A stretch of DNA of 64,000 bases from Gammaproteobacteria bacterium (GTDB lineage: Bacteria; Pseudomonadota; Gammaproteobacteria; Steroidobacterales; GCA-2729495), in assembly GCA_020853135.1 (NCBI GenBank), contig JADYZO010000034.1:27413-91412 (forward strand). Direction: 5' to 3'. Positions 8,555 to 18,639 of the stretch are shown here, piece by piece. The position numbers and the translations under genes are program-made. How positions within the stretch are numbered: position 1 is the stretch's first letter; each line of letters starts with the position of its first letter. A model generated the notes under the pieces. That model ran no database searches, was not told where the DNA came from, and saw only the letters and a list, made by a program, of their open reading frames with translations.

Positions 8555-10705
8555 ATGGCGGAGTTGCTCGGCAAGGAGGTCGTCCTCGGGGACTACGGCG
8601 CCCTTTTCCGGGCTGTGCTGCCGCAGGTCAGGGGCATCGTTTGCCACGATGCCCGCGGGCAGGTCTTCTGGACGGAAGCGCCGCAGGAGGGTGTGCCGCC
8701 GGTTTCAGACGCCTACCGCAGCCTGCTGGTGCGGCTGCTCAAGGGCGAGGCCCCGCCGGTGGAGGGTGCGCGGCTGCCGCTGGGCGCATGCCTGGCGCAC
8801 CTGGTTCCGCTGGCCGGCGAGGACGGCCGCCTGCTGGGTGTCCTCAACCTGCTCACCGACCCTGCAGTGGCCAGCCTGCCGTACGCGTCCCTGCTCGAGC
8901 AGGCAGCTCCGGCGCTGCGAGTGTTGCAGCGCGAGCTGACGCTGCGCTACCGGCTCGTGGAGAGCCAGCGCAAGCTGCAGGTCCAGGCTGCCGAGGAGCG
9001 CCTGCTCCACAAGGTGGAGCGGCTGCTGCACGACCGCCAGCAACCCTGCGAGCGCACCCTGGCCGGGATCCTGGAACTCTGCTGCGAACACCTCGGTATC
9101 CGCGGGGCCTGGGTGGTGATCCCGGGCAAGCACCTGGCGCTGACAGCCGGCGAGGCGCTGGACCCGGCTGCTGCACGCCAGGCCTGCGCCCGGCTGATGG
9201 CCGGCGTGGGTGCGGCCTCGGCCGCTGGCGGTGACGTGGGACGCAGTGACGAGCTGCTCTGGATCGCCGTCCAGTCACCCGGGCGGCCCGCACATGGCAT
9301 CCTGGCGCTCACCGGCTGGCGTCACTCCCGCTTCAGCGAGCGGCGCCTGATCCGCGTCATCCGCTATGTCGTCTCCCATGTCGATTCGCTGCTCGATCGC
9401 GATTACGACGACCTCACGGGCCTGGCGAGCTGGCCGGTATTCGAGCGCGAGCTGGCCGCGGCAACCGCCGCGGACGACGGCGTGGTGATGGCCATGGACG
9501 TGGACCGGCTGCATGTCTTCAATGAGACTTTCGGCCGGGAGGTGGGCGACGAGGTCCTTCTGCACCTGGCCACCGTCCTGCGCGACGCGCTGCCTGGCCA
9601 CCTGCTGACCCGCATCACCGGGGACCAGTTTGCCGCCCTCCTGCGCCACACCGGCGTGGATGAGGCGCGTGTGCTCGGCGAGAGGATCTGTGTCCGCTTC
9701 CGCGAGCGTTGCTTCGAGCGTGACGGCCAGATACACCGCGCCTCGGTCAGCATCGGCATCAGCGCGCTCGGTGCGGTCAGCGACGGTGATGGCGGGATGG
9801 GCGCGGCACGTGTGGCACTGCAGGCCGCCAAGGACCGCGGTCGCGGCCGGGCCGAGGTGTACCAGTCGGCGGATGCCAGCCTGGTGCAGCGCGTCGACGA
9901 CATCCAGCTGATCGGCCATGTGCGCAGCGCCATCGAGAACAACCGCCTCGTGCTGGTGGCCCAGCCGCTGGCGGCACTGAAATCCGGCCGCGTGGCGGAC
10001 TACAACGAGGTGCTGGTACGGATCGTGAACGATGACGGGCAGCACATGCCGCCCGGGGAGTTCATGTCTGCCGCCGAGCGCTACCAGCTCATGGAGGAGC
10101 TGGACCGCTGGGTGGTGAGCACCACCTTGCGCCTGCTCGCGCAACATGGCCGCCACCTCGCCGGGTCTGCCGCGCGCTTTGCCATCAATCTCTCCGGGCA
10201 GAGCCTCGGCAGCCGGCACTTCCTGCATTTTGTCGAAAGCGCGGTGCGCTCCAGCGGTGTCGCGCCCGACGTGATCGCCTTCGAGATCACCGAATCGGTG
10301 GCCGTGGCGAAGATGCAGCAGGCGCAGGCCTTCATGCAGGCGATGCGCGCCATGGGCTGCCACTTCTCCCTGGACGACTTCGGCACCGGCCTGAGTTCCT
10401 TCGCCTACCTCAAGCTCTTCCCCGTGGACACGCTCAAGATCGACGGCAGTTTCGTGCGCGACCTCGCCACCAACGTGGTCTCCCAGTCGGTCGTGGCGGC
10501 GATCGCCGAGGTGGCGCGCGTGATGCAGCTGGAGACCGTGGCCGAGTTCGTGGAGGACCAGGCGGCCCTCGATCTGCTGCGCCAGCTCAACATCAGCTAT
10601 GCCCAAGGCTACTTTGTCGGGCAGACCGGCCTGCTCGCCGACCGGATTGCCAGCCTCGACCACACCGCCCGGAATTCACGCCAGCGCAGGCCCGCGGCCG
10701 GCTGA
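8555..10705 (+). CDS. GAF-like/GGDEF/EAL protein with degenerate GGDEF site
   Basis: A protein of 716 residues from ATG 8555, with CGGGAG 5 bases upstream. The N-terminal 280 residues are a sensory region with a helical linker (ALRVLQRELTLRYRLVESQ) and a probable GAF-like fold. A GGDEF domain covers about 287-430, but the signature is TGDQF (near 355) instead of GGDEF, so cyclase activity is doubtful. An EAL domain covers about 440-690: the EAL triplet reads EVL (near 484), keeping the metal-binding Glu, and INLSGQSLG, FEITES, LDDFGTGLSSFAYL, KIDGSFV and a YAQGYFVG end are all intact. The likely role is a cyclic-di-GMP phosphodiesterase or receptor in the cytoplasm. It has no predicted membrane segment. 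Two type IV pilus operons in the window could be its targets, but that is inference. Confidence 0.85.
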   Translation: MAELLGKEVVLGDYGALFRAVLPQVRGIVCHDARGQVFWTEAPQEGVPPVSDAYRSLLVRLLKGEAPPVEGARLPLGACLAHLVPLAGEDGRLLGVLNLLTDPAVASLPYASLLEQAAPALRVLQRELTLRYRLVESQRKLQVQAAEERLLHKVERLLHDRQQPCERTLAGILELCCEHLGIRGAWVVIPGKHLALTAGEALDPAAARQACARLMAGVGAASAAGGDVGRSDELLWIAVQSPGRPAHGILALTGWRHSRFSERRLIRVIRYVVSHVDSLLDRDYDDLTGLASWPVFERELAAATAADDGVVMAMDVDRLHVFNETFGREVGDEVLLHLATVLRDALPGHLLTRITGDQFAALLRHTGVDEARVLGERICVRFRERCFERDGQIHRASVSIGISALGAVSDGDGGMGAARVALQAAKDRGRGRAEVYQSADASLVQRVDDIQLIGHVRSAIENNRLVLVAQPLAALKSGRVADYNEVLVRIVNDDGQHMPPGEFMSAAERYQLMEELDRWVVSTTLRLLAQHGRHLAGSAARFAINLSGQSLGSRHFLHFVESAVRSSGVAPDVIAFEITESVAVAKMQQAQAFMQAMRAMGCHFSLDDFGTGLSSFAYLKLFPVDTLKIDGSFVRDLATNVVSQSVVAAIAEVARVMQLETVAEFVEDQAALDLLRQLNISYAQGYFVGQTGLLADRIASLDHTARNSRQRRPAAG

Positions 10706-10767
10706 GCCGGATGCGGCGGGTTCCTGCGCGGGATGCTGTGGCAGATCAGGTCCGCAGCGTGGTGGCA

Positions 10768-11232
10768 TCATGGCCTGCGGCGGACGCGGATGCCCTGGCC
10801 GCCGGCCGCGAGGCTGAGCAGGTAGGAATCCAGCGCTGCGCGCCGGATGCGCACCTCGGCCCCGGCCTTCACCGGCAGCGGGGTCGTGTCGATCTGCTCC
10901 CAGGTCTGGCCGTTCCCGAGGACCATCACCAGCTTGCCGTAAGCGTCGCGCCTGGCCTGCGTGACGGTGGCGGTGATCGCCTGCGTGTCGCCGATGCCGG
11001 CCGCCGCGCGCGCCATGGCCGCGCTTCGCACCGCGTCGTGGCCGAAGAGGTCCGCGGCGGTGGGGGGCGGGCTGGCGGCGCCCGTGCGGTCGGCCAGCGC
11101 GTCATAGCAGGCGAGGCGCTCGCGGTCTCCGGCGATGTGGCGGCAGTCCGCCAGCGTGGCCTCCGCGAGGCTGATGCGCGCCAGCCCGCAGCAGGCCGCG
11201 ACCAGGATCCACAGGCGGGCGTGGCCGGGCAA
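10768..11232 (-). CDS. small secreted protein, function unknown
   Basis: About 154 residues. A hydrophobic N-terminal segment (LWILVAACCGLARISLA) looks like a signal peptide, possibly of a lipoprotein, and is followed by the motif DCRHIAGDRERLACYDALAD. That motif (two cysteines with R-L-A-C-Y-D) is seen in many small periplasmic proteins of proteobacteria. The C-terminal half has GQTWEQID and VRIRRAALDSYLLSL, a pattern common to short secreted proteins of this type. The start is uncertain: TTG 11232 follows the stop of the upstream TonB receptor gene almost directly, which suggests co-transcription and translational coupling. I do not recognise a specific function. Confidence 0.6.
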   Translation of the reverse strand: MPGHARLWILVAACCGLARISLAEATLADCRHIAGDRERLACYDALADRTGAASPPPTAADLFGHDAVRSAAMARAAAGIGDTQAITATVTQARRDAYGKLVMVLGNGQTWEQIDTTPLPVKAGAEVRIRRAALDSYLLSLAAGGQGIRVRRRP

Positions 11233-11233
11233 G

Positions 11234-14197
11234 CTAGAACCGGGCGTTGACGCCCAGCGAGAACACCCGGCCCAGCGGGTCGTAGGTGGCGGGGAAGGTG
11301 TTGCCGCTGTTCTCGGTGGTGCCACCCCACTCGTTGCCGACCACGGGCGGATCCCTGTCGAAGAGGTTGATGACGCCGGCGCGCAGCGTCCAGGTGTCAT
11401 TGATGCTGTAGCTGCCGGTCAGGTCGAAATAGCTCCGCGAGGGGATCTTGCGCACGGCGAAGTCCGCGGGCTTCATGCCCTCGGGGTTGGTCACCGGGTC
11501 GTAGGCGAAGGCGGAAAGGCTCAGGGCGTCCTGCTTGATGGGGTCGAGGTAGCGCCAGGCGAGCTGCAGCGTCAGGGCGTTCCAGGTCCAGCGGGTGGTC
11601 TGCACGAAGCTCAGTTCCGGCAACGGGCGCAGGCAGGTCTTGCCGGCGAGGCCGGCGCAGTCGTTGGTGGGCGTGTTGTAGCGGTCCTTGGTGTTGCGCT
11701 CGATGACGTAGTTGGCATTCAGGCCGAGGTCCAGGGCGCCCTTCGAGCCCATGTCGAAGGCATAGCGGACCATGACATCGATGCCCTTGGCCGTCTCGCG
11801 GGCGGCGTTGACACGGCTCTTGTCGATGCCGTACTCGGGGTTGCCGAGCAGGCTGCCGGTGACCGCGTTGCGGTGGATGCGCGAGCAGAAGAAGCCGTTC
11901 GGGTCCTTTTCCACCCGGTAGCAGCCGTTGATGATGTTCTGCTCGGAGATCTCCACGATGGCCTGGCTGATGTCGATGTAGTAGTAATCGAGCTTGACCT
12001 CCAGCCCCTCGATGGTGGAGGACACCCAGTCCACGCCCAGTGTCCAGGTGTCGGCCTTTTCGGGCCGCAGCCGGGGGTTGCCGCCGAGGAAGTTGTTCAC
12101 CTGGCCGGCGGAGATGCCGACGAAGTTGCCGGCCTGGCCGGTGGGCACGCCCGTGGCCTCGCAGAGTGCGATCAGGTTCGGGTCGGTGGGCGGGTTGCTG
12201 CTGTCGCAGGGATCATTGATGAGGTCGCCGGTGGAGGAGGTCTTCGGCAGGCCGATTTCCTGCAGCGTCGGGGCGCGCACGGCGCGCTGGAACATGACGG
12301 CGAAGCGCAGTTCGTCGGCGGGCTTCCAGTCGGCGCCGAGCTTCCAGCTGGTGTTGTAGAAGGTGTTGCCCAGCGATGCCGCGCCGATGGTGGTGTCGTT
12401 CTCGTAGCGGGCATGGCGGATGCCGGTTTCCAGGTTGACCGAGCGGGCGAACGGGGCATCACTCACGACCGGCACCAGCAACTCGCCGAACACCTCGCGG
12501 ATCCTGATGCGGGCATCCACCTGCGAGCTCGAGCCGAAGCCCGGCGCGAGGCCGGCCGCATAGTTGCTGTCCGGGCGCGCCTGGCCCTTCTCCTCGCGGT
12601 ACTCCACGCCGACGGCGTAGCCCGCCTGCCTGGAGGCCGTCGGCAGCTGCCAGGGCAGGTCGCCGCTCAGCGAACCGCCAAAGACCTGCTGGCTGGTCCG
12701 GTCCACCTCGAGCAGGTTGCCGAAGGCAATGAAGGGGATGACCCTGGGGTCCAGGTTCCCCTCGCCGAAGAAGTTGGCGGGGACACAGGCCGGGTCGTCG
12801 TTGGACGGGTTGGCATCGGCGTTGATGCGGCAGACCGGATGGCCCGCGCCGTCATCCACGACATCGGCCGCCAGCCGCGCCTTGTCGATGTTGATGTCAT
12901 TGACGAAGTTCTGGTTGCGTGAAGTGTGGCCATACTGGCCGAAGACCTCCCAGCGGTGGTCCTCCCAGATGCGCCCCTTCAGGCCGCCGACGAACTGGTA
13001 GGCGGTGTTCTCGTAGAGGGAGTCGCGCGTGCCGGCCTCCACCAGCCGGCGGCCCAGGTCGACGCTGACGATGCCATCGCCCGGACTGGCGTCGGCCGCG
13101 TCCACGAGTGCCCAGCGGCTGCGCACCGACGGGCTGAGGAAGGGGTTGTCGAGATAGTGGTACTCGAAGGTGTTGAAGAAGGTGCCGGTGGGCGCAATGA
13201 CGGTGTCCACCCTGTTGTTCGCGAACGAGGCGCGGGCGTAGGCCTCCAGGCTGTCGGTGATCTCGTAGCGCGCCAGCGCCGTGCCGGTCCACAGCTGCTG
13301 TGGCGTCTGCAGCAGGTTGTACTTGTTGAAGTTGAAGGAGCCGTCGCAGGTGCCGGAGATGTCCCCCGACTTCGTGAACTGCAGGCAGGTGTCCAGCGGG
13401 TCGCCGGGGTAGCCGGTGTCGAAGGCGGTGGATCCGGGGATGGTATAGCTGCCACCGGGTTCGAGCAGGTTGTCGAGGGAGAAGCGGGAATAGCCGCGCT
13501 GGTCCTGCGTGACCGCATCGCGCTTGGTGTAGCCGAAGTTCATGACGACGTTGCCGCGCCCGCCGGCGAAATTGCCGCCCGCGGTGACGTTGAAGTCGTA
13601 GCTGTCACCGTCGTTGTCGCCGGTGCGGCTCGTGCCGCCGTTGACCTCGAGCCCCTCGAAGTCCTGCTTGAGGATGAAGTTGACCACGCCGGCGATGGCG
13701 TCCGCGCCGTACACGGCCGAGGCGCCGCCGGTGATGACCTCGATCCGCTCGATCAGGCTCGTGGGGATCATGCTGATGTCGACAAAGCCCTGGTAGTCAT
13801 AGGGCACGAAGCGCTTGCCGTTCACCAGCACCAGCGTGCGCTCCTCGCCGAGATTGCGCAGGTCGATGGTGGCACTGCCGTCGTTGCCGTTGTTGGTATT
13901 GCTGCCGATGCCCGGGGCGAACTGCGGCGTCCGGCGCAGGAACTCGTCCACCGTCGTGGCGCCGCTGAGCTGGATGGCCTCGGCGCCGATGATGGCAATG
14001 GGGCTGATGGCGGTCAGGTCCGGTCGTGCGATGCGCGAGCCGGTGACGATGATCTCGGGCATCTCGTCCTGGGTCAGGGTGGTGACCGGCGCGGCTGGCG
14101 CCTTCTGCTGGGCGGACAGGATGCCGGGCAACAGCGCCAGTGCGCCGGCCGAGAGCAGGACAAGGCGGGCGCTGGCCCGCTGCCGTGGATGGTGCAT
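11234..14197 (-). CDS. TonB-dependent outer-membrane receptor
   Basis: A protein of 987 residues. Signal peptide, then a TonB-box-like segment (MPEIIVTGSR), a plug domain with TIDLRNLGEERTLVLVNGKRFV and the highly conserved IERIEVITGGASAVYGADAIAGVVNFI, then a long 22-strand-type barrel ending in an aromatic residue (GVNARF). Plug and barrel imply energy-dependent uptake of a large or scarce substrate across the outer membrane. The plug style (SGATTVDEFLRRTPQFAPG) is typical of the expanded receptor families of Xanthomonas- and Caulobacter-like bacteria; the ligand cannot be told. ATG 14197 has GGGGGAG 5 bases upstream. The small secreted protein downstream may share its transcript. There is no adjacent transporter or sigma/anti-sigma pair. 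Confidence 0.9.
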   Translation of the reverse strand: MHHPRQRASARLVLLSAGALALLPGILSAQQKAPAAPVTTLTQDEMPEIIVTGSRIARPDLTAISPIAIIGAEAIQLSGATTVDEFLRRTPQFAPGIGSNTNNGNDGSATIDLRNLGEERTLVLVNGKRFVPYDYQGFVDISMIPTSLIERIEVITGGASAVYGADAIAGVVNFILKQDFEGLEVNGGTSRTGDNDGDSYDFNVTAGGNFAGGRGNVVMNFGYTKRDAVTQDQRGYSRFSLDNLLEPGGSYTIPGSTAFDTGYPGDPLDTCLQFTKSGDISGTCDGSFNFNKYNLLQTPQQLWTGTALARYEITDSLEAYARASFANNRVDTVIAPTGTFFNTFEYHYLDNPFLSPSVRSRWALVDAADASPGDGIVSVDLGRRLVEAGTRDSLYENTAYQFVGGLKGRIWEDHRWEVFGQYGHTSRNQNFVNDINIDKARLAADVVDDGAGHPVCRINADANPSNDDPACVPANFFGEGNLDPRVIPFIAFGNLLEVDRTSQQVFGGSLSGDLPWQLPTASRQAGYAVGVEYREEKGQARPDSNYAAGLAPGFGSSSQVDARIRIREVFGELLVPVVSDAPFARSVNLETGIRHARYENDTTIGAASLGNTFYNTSWKLGADWKPADELRFAVMFQRAVRAPTLQEIGLPKTSSTGDLINDPCDSSNPPTDPNLIALCEATGVPTGQAGNFVGISAGQVNNFLGGNPRLRPEKADTWTLGVDWVSSTIEGLEVKLDYYYIDISQAIVEISEQNIINGCYRVEKDPNGFFCSRIHRNAVTGSLLGNPEYGIDKSRVNAARETAKGIDVMVRYAFDMGSKGALDLGLNANYVIERNTKDRYNTPTNDCAGLAGKTCLRPLPELSFVQTTRWTWNALTLQLAWRYLDPIKQDALSLSAFAYDPVTNPEGMKPADFAVRKIPSRSYFDLTGSYSINDTWTLRAGVINLFDRDPPVVGNEWGGTTENSGNTFPATYDPLGRVFSLGVNARF

Positions 14198-14373
14198 GAG
14201 AACTCCCCCGGATGTGTCGACCACGAGGTCCGGCACACGCGGGGTCCCTGCATCGCGAAGCCAGGGACTCCCCCGAGCGCCACCCCTCCCCGCGATAGAG
14301 GATAGCAGACTGTGGCCCGGCCCCCGCAAGCCCGCGTGCTGCGGTTGTGCCCGGTGTGGGCCCGGCGGCGGCT

Positions 14374-14814
14374 TCAGCGCCAGCAGCGGTCCGTGTTGTC
14401 GCCGCCGCCGCTGTCCGCGGCGCTGCGCAGGCCCTGGGCATTGACGCTGAATGCCGCGCAGTCGGTGTCGTCCGCCTGCTCGCCGCCGGCCACCACCGTG
14501 GCCGTGGCCGTGTAGCCGGTGGTGAGGTCGTTGGAATCGATCGCCAGGCTGTAGTAGCCGCGTTCGGTGCCGGGGATGCCGAGGCCCGCCGGCGGGGCGT
14601 CGTCCATCAGGTCGGTCGAGGCATAGCTGTTGTGCTGGATGTAGAAGCGCTCCTGCATGGCTGCCAGCCGCAGCAGGGCGGTGGTGGCATCCGCCCGCTT
14701 GGCCCGCATCGTGTACTGGCGGTAGGAGGGCACGGCCACCGCGGCCAGGATGCCCACGATCGTGACGACCACCATCAGTTCCATGAGGGTGTATCCGCGA
14801 TTGCGCTGGTTCAT
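14374..14814 (-). CDS. pilE: type IV minor pilin, PilE-like (operon A)
   Basis: A protein of 146 residues with a class III prepilin leader: short basic MNQRNRG, then [20 protein letters not shown]. PilD cleavage is expected after the Gly, and Glu5 of the mature pilin is present. The C-terminal domain has a Cys pair (TDCAAF ... DRCWR) likely forming the D-loop disulfide. It is the last gene of an eight-gene minor-pilin operon, 22 bases after pilY1, the same place as PilE in Pseudomonas aeruginosa. Minor pilins prime pilus assembly and sit at the tip with PilY1. A paralogue ends operon B at 46.9 kb, with the same [16 protein letters not shown] and C-terminal CWR features. Confidence 0.85.
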   Translation of the reverse strand: MNQRNRGYTLMELMVVVTIVGILAAVAVPSYRQYTMRAKRADATTALLRLAAMQERFYIQHNSYASTDLMDDAPPAGLGIPGTERGYYSLAIDSNDLTTGYTATATVVAGGEQADDTDCAAFSVNAQGLRSAADSGGGDNTDRCWR

Positions 14815-14836
14815 CTGAGTTCCCCTTGCCGGCCCC

Positions 14837-17800
14837 TCACTCGGTGCCGTCCTGGTTCCAGTGGGTGCGCCGCGGCGGGTTGGCGAAGCCCGGGTCGAAG
14901 CATTCCACGCCGATGCACAGCGTCGGTGTGGTGCCCTCGCCGGTGTGGTTGCGTGCGTCGTCGCAGTTGTCACCGAGGCAGGCCACGGGCTGGGCGCCTC
15001 CCGCCAGCTGTCCTGCCGGCGGCGAGAAGAACACCGCCGGGCTCGGGGCGATGCCGCCCTGGCTCAGGGCGCGATAGCGGTCGCCGAGGGTCAGCGGGCC
15101 GGGCGTGCCATCGCCGGCGGTGGAGCCGTCGAGGTTGGCCACCGGTGAGCCGTCGCGGACGCTGATGACGTACAGGCGGTTGAGGCCGCCGGCCGCCACG
15201 CAGGCATCGCCGTTGCCGCCCGGCGTGAAGGAGCTGAACAGCACCACGTTGTCGAAGGTCAGCGACTCGGCCATCACCTTCTCCCCGGCGTTCAGGGCCA
15301 TGCGCAGCAGCCAGCCCGAGGAGTTCTGCGGGATGGTGGGGGCCAGTTCGTTGGTGATGTCGACCAGGTTGTTCTCCTTGATCGGCGCCGGATAGCTGCC
15401 GGTGGCGATCCGGTCGAGCACCTTGTAGTCGCGCAGCGCGTAGAAGCGGTCCTCGACCGCGGTTTCCAGCGGGTGCGCCCGGTGGCCAGAGCCGATGTTG
15501 ATGCTCAGGTAGGCGCGGTTGTTGGCGATGATCCGCGCGACATCCGGTGTCGAGTAGAAGCGGCGCGCCGCGCTGTCCGGCACCGGCGGGCTGCCGGCCG
15601 CCGCGCCGCCGAGGCTGGCGAAGACGCCGCCGTCCACCAGGGTGGCGGCCGGCTGGCCATTGTTGATGTCGAAGCGCCAGACCTGGCCGGCCATGTCGCC
15701 GACGTACATGCGGTCGGCGAAGCCGTCGAGGTCGAGGTCCAGGACGCGCAGCCCGGCCGGGATGGCGTGGGTCATGGCGCCGAGGTTGAGGTTGTAGCTG
15801 CTGCCATTGCCCGCCCGCCACAGCAGTTCGCCGGTCAGCGCATCGACCATGTAGATGGCGTTGCCGCGGGCATCGGCGCTGCGCCAGGGCGTGGTGTCCT
15901 CGGCGTCGTCATAGCCGCCGGCGAACAGCGCCACGTGGCGGATGGTCGAGCCGATCTTGACGTCGGCCACGACGGGCGCCGACCAGGTCTGGCCGAGGCG
16001 TTCGAAGCCGGTCATGCCGCTGTTGATCTTCCACAGCACCTTCGGCTGGCTGCGGTCGGTGACGTCCAGCGCATAGACGGTATCCCCGCCGCGGCGCATG
16101 CCGAACAGCAGGATGACCTTCTCCGCGCCGCTGATGCCGGGATGGCCATCGTCGTTGGCGATCCAGACGGTGATCTCCCCATCCAGGCCGTAGGTGCGGG
16201 TGCTGGCGGGTTCGTCGAGGTAGAGGTCGTAGAGGCGGCCGAGCATCTCCGCGGGAACGAAGGCCCAGAGCTCGTGACCGTCGGCCGGGTCGACGGCATG
16301 CAGGTAGCCATCGTTGGTGGAGACGAAGACGGTGGCATCCGGGGCCGCCATCGTGCCCCCGTAGAGCACGTTCACCGGGCGCACGTGCAGCGGGTCGCCC
16401 ATCACCTTGCGGATGTCGGTGGTGTCGCCGTTGTCGTTCTCGTCGAGCACGTCGAGGCCGCGCGCCCAGTCGATGACCGTGTTGCGGCTGGCGGCGGGGG
16501 CGCCGATCATGGCCGCGGTCAGCGTGGCATTGGCGCTGCTGATGGCATTCCCGGCGGCGCCGAGGTCATTGCCCGCGATGTTGGTGTAGAGCTTGCGGGC
16601 GGTGCTGGCCGGCAGCTGGCCGGCGGCGCCGCCGAGCTGGGCGCTGTTGCCATCCACGGCGGCGGACCAGTAGCTCCGGGCGGTCTTGGCGAAGAAGCCG
16701 GTGTTCGGGTCCACGGCCGCCTGGTCGTTGGCGTCGATCAGGCGCCCGTTCTGCAGGTGATACTTCTTCAGGTTGCCCGGCCAGTGCCTGTTGACCGAGG
16801 GTGCGAACACCGAGACGAACACGTCGCTCAGGTTGGTGGTGCGGTTGAAGGCGTTCACCGGCGCCGTGGGCGTGGAGAACGTGGTGGCATCGTCGAGGAT
16901 GTCGTAGACGATGGACGTCAACGCCGACTGCAGCGTGGCGGTGTCGCCGGCCGGGAAATACTTGCCGCCGCCCCTGGTGGCGGTCTGCTGGAGGAAAGTG
17001 GTGTCACCGAGCGCGAGGTCCACGCCAAAGCCGATGGTGTAGGTGGTGACGTTCTGCAGGCCCGCCAGACCCGGGTCGAGGTCGTGCCTGTGCAGGTACT
17101 CGGCCAGATCGCTCATGCACTGGCCGTCGCTGCCGGCGGTGCCGCTGCAGGCGGGTTTGGTGACGGAGCTGGCCCACTGCGGCAGCGCCTTGATCTTGGC
17201 GGTGGCGCTGACGTCATGCGTGGGCTGGCCGTCGGTCAGGATGACGATGTAGTTCTTCTGGCAGGCGTAGTTCACCGGCCGCTTGTAGGTGCTGCCCGTG
17301 ATGGTGCCGCTGGTGCGCGCGGCCGCCACGCTTTTCACGGGACCGACGTTGCCGTAGTCGACGTTGCGGCCCATGTAGTAGTTGGCGGCCTCGTAAAAGG
17401 TCTCCGACAGCGGCGTCCAGGTGCTGGCGGTCAGGGCATTCACCGCGGCCTGCATGTCGGTCCGCGAGGTGGCGATGTTGGTGATGGCCTGGGCCACCGG
17501 GCCGCCCTCCTCGTAGTTGAAGTGCATGAGGCCGACGTTGACGCCATTGAGGCTGGCGAGCAGGTTGTTGGTCACTTCGCGCACGATTTCGATGCGGGTC
17601 TTGGAGACCATGCCGCCGCTGGAGAACCAGTTCAGCCAGTTGCCGTCCCAGACGGTGTAGTCGTTGTTCCAGGCCGGTTCGGTGGCCGAACCGGCAGCCC
17701 AGGGACCGCCGTTGCCGTTCGCGGCGTAGGGTTTGCCGTCGCCGCCGGCCTTGCCGTGGACGCCGCGGTCCGCGCGGCATTCCAGCGAGCGGCCGCTGTT

Positions 17801-18220
17801 GCCACCGCCACTGAGGGCGACCCAGCTTTTGTTGTCGGTGCGCCAGGCCAGCATCCGGTCCGTGTAGCTGCCGAGGTTGTCCAGCGGTGCCTTCGAGGCA
17901 TTGCAGTAGTTGGCGGACTTGTTGATGTAGTTGGTGCTGTTGCAGGCGGGCTTGGTCGAGTTGGTGGAGAAATACAGGCGGTCCTTGTTGTAGCAGCCCG
18001 TGAACGTCGTGGTGGGGCTCCACGGCGCCTGCGTCAGCACGGTGCTGTCCATGCTGCCGGAGTTGTCGTAGATGAACAGGATGTTGGGCTTGGCCCCGGT
18101 GATGGAGGGGTCCTGCGAGGCAATGAAGATCTCGGTGTCATCGGCGATGACCGGCAGGGCCGCCAGCCCGAGCAGCAGGCCGAGAGCCAGGGAGCGGGTG
18201 CGATGGTGGAGCATGTTCAT
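14837..18220 (-). CDS. pilY1: PilY1 pilus-tip adhesin (operon A)
   Basis: A protein of 1127 residues with a signal peptide. An N-terminal von Willebrand A-like domain carries a MIDAS-type DNSGSM at residues 52-57 and [13 protein letters not shown]-terminal PilY1 beta-propeller has [50 protein letters not shown] and an EF-hand-like calcium loop DLDLDGFAD near residue 830 followed by [16 protein letters not shown]. In other bacteria PilY1 caps the pilus tip, binds calcium, helps regulate extension and retraction, and mediates surface sensing and adhesion. The start is ATG 18220, with a second ATG two codons later. A paralogue lies in operon B (47.4-50.7 kb), sharing the propeller strongly but differing in the adhesin domain. 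Confidence 0.92.
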   Translation of the reverse strand: MNMLHHRTRSLALGLLLGLAALPVIADDTEIFIASQDPSITGAKPNILFIYDNSGSMDSTVLTQAPWSPTTTFTGCYNKDRLYFSTNSTKPACNSTNYINKSANYCNASKAPLDNLGSYTDRMLAWRTDNKSWVALSGGGNSGRSLECRADRGVHGKAGGDGKPYAANGNGGPWAAGSATEPAWNNDYTVWDGNWLNWFSSGGMVSKTRIEIVREVTNNLLASLNGVNVGLMHFNYEEGGPVAQAITNIATSRTDMQAAVNALTASTWTPLSETFYEAANYYMGRNVDYGNVGPVKSVAAARTSGTITGSTYKRPVNYACQKNYIVILTDGQPTHDVSATAKIKALPQWASSVTKPACSGTAGSDGQCMSDLAEYLHRHDLDPGLAGLQNVTTYTIGFGVDLALGDTTFLQQTATRGGGKYFPAGDTATLQSALTSIVYDILDDATTFSTPTAPVNAFNRTTNLSDVFVSVFAPSVNRHWPGNLKKYHLQNGRLIDANDQAAVDPNTGFFAKTARSYWSAAVDGNSAQLGGAAGQLPASTARKLYTNIAGNDLGAAGNAISSANATLTAAMIGAPAASRNTVIDWARGLDVLDENDNGDTTDIRKVMGDPLHVRPVNVLYGGTMAAPDATVFVSTNDGYLHAVDPADGHELWAFVPAEMLGRLYDLYLDEPASTRTYGLDGEITVWIANDDGHPGISGAEKVILLFGMRRGGDTVYALDVTDRSQPKVLWKINSGMTGFERLGQTWSAPVVADVKIGSTIRHVALFAGGYDDAEDTTPWRSADARGNAIYMVDALTGELLWRAGNGSSYNLNLGAMTHAIPAGLRVLDLDLDGFADRMYVGDMAGQVWRFDINNGQPAATLVDGGVFASLGGAAAGSPPVPDSAARRFYSTPDVARIIANNRAYLSINIGSGHRAHPLETAVEDRFYALRDYKVLDRIATGSYPAPIKENNLVDITNELAPTIPQNSSGWLLRMALNAGEKVMAESLTFDNVVLFSSFTPGGNGDACVAAGGLNRLYVISVRDGSPVANLDGSTAGDGTPGPLTLGDRYRALSQGGIAPSPAVFFSPPAGQLAGGAQPVACLGDNCDDARNHTGEGTTPTLCIGVECFDPGFANPPRRTHWNQDGTE

Positions 18221-18253
18221 GGTGGCACGACCTCTCTGGAATATGCCGGTGGC

Positions 18254-18610
18254 TCAGCGCGCGCCCAGCACGACGCGGGTGACGGCGTTGTTGTCGAGAC
18301 GGTAGAAGACGGTCAGCAGGCGCTGGTCGGCGCCCGGGGCCCGCAGGGCCTCGCGCATGCCGGCGAGCGTGACGGGCTCGCCGTTGGCCCCGCCGATGAA
18401 GTAGAGCGTCTGTGCATCGGCCTGCAGCGTGACCGGCTTGCAGCCGCTGCAGGCGGAGACGACCAGCGCACCCCGCTCGACCGCGGGCAGGCTGACCTGG
18501 CGTGCCGAGGTCTCGTAGGCGTTCTCGACATTGGTCATGGCCGCCGGGGCCGTGGCACTGGCGAGGGCCAGGGCTGCCGTTGCCAGAAGGGTGCCGATGC
18601 GCTGGTACAT
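18254..18610 (-). CDS. small secreted CxxC protein between pilX and pilY1 (operon A)
   Basis: A protein of 118 residues with a clear signal peptide (MYQRIGTLLATAALALASA). The mature part has a SACSGCKP motif with cysteines at 54 and 57, then LYFIGG and a hydrophobic end (LLTVFYRLDNNAVTRVVLGAR). A second copy exists at the same position in operon B (50.7-51.0 kb): it is 119 residues long and its CxxC also falls at 54-57. The paralogues share QAYEL/NAYET, VTLPAV/VSLPAV, DAQ and a final RIVLDA/RVVLGA. The known small gene of the Pseudomonas cluster, pilY2, lies between pilY1 and pilE instead, so this is not simply PilY2 by position. I infer a periplasmic helper for PilY1 or the pilin complex; the function is unknown. 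Confidence 0.75.
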   Translation of the reverse strand: MYQRIGTLLATAALALASATAPAAMTNVENAYETSARQVSLPAVERGALVVSACSGCKPVTLQADAQTLYFIGGANGEPVTLAGMREALRAPGADQRLLTVFYRLDNNAVTRVVLGAR

Positions 18611-18639
18611 GATGGGGGACTCCTTGGTATCCGATGGAC

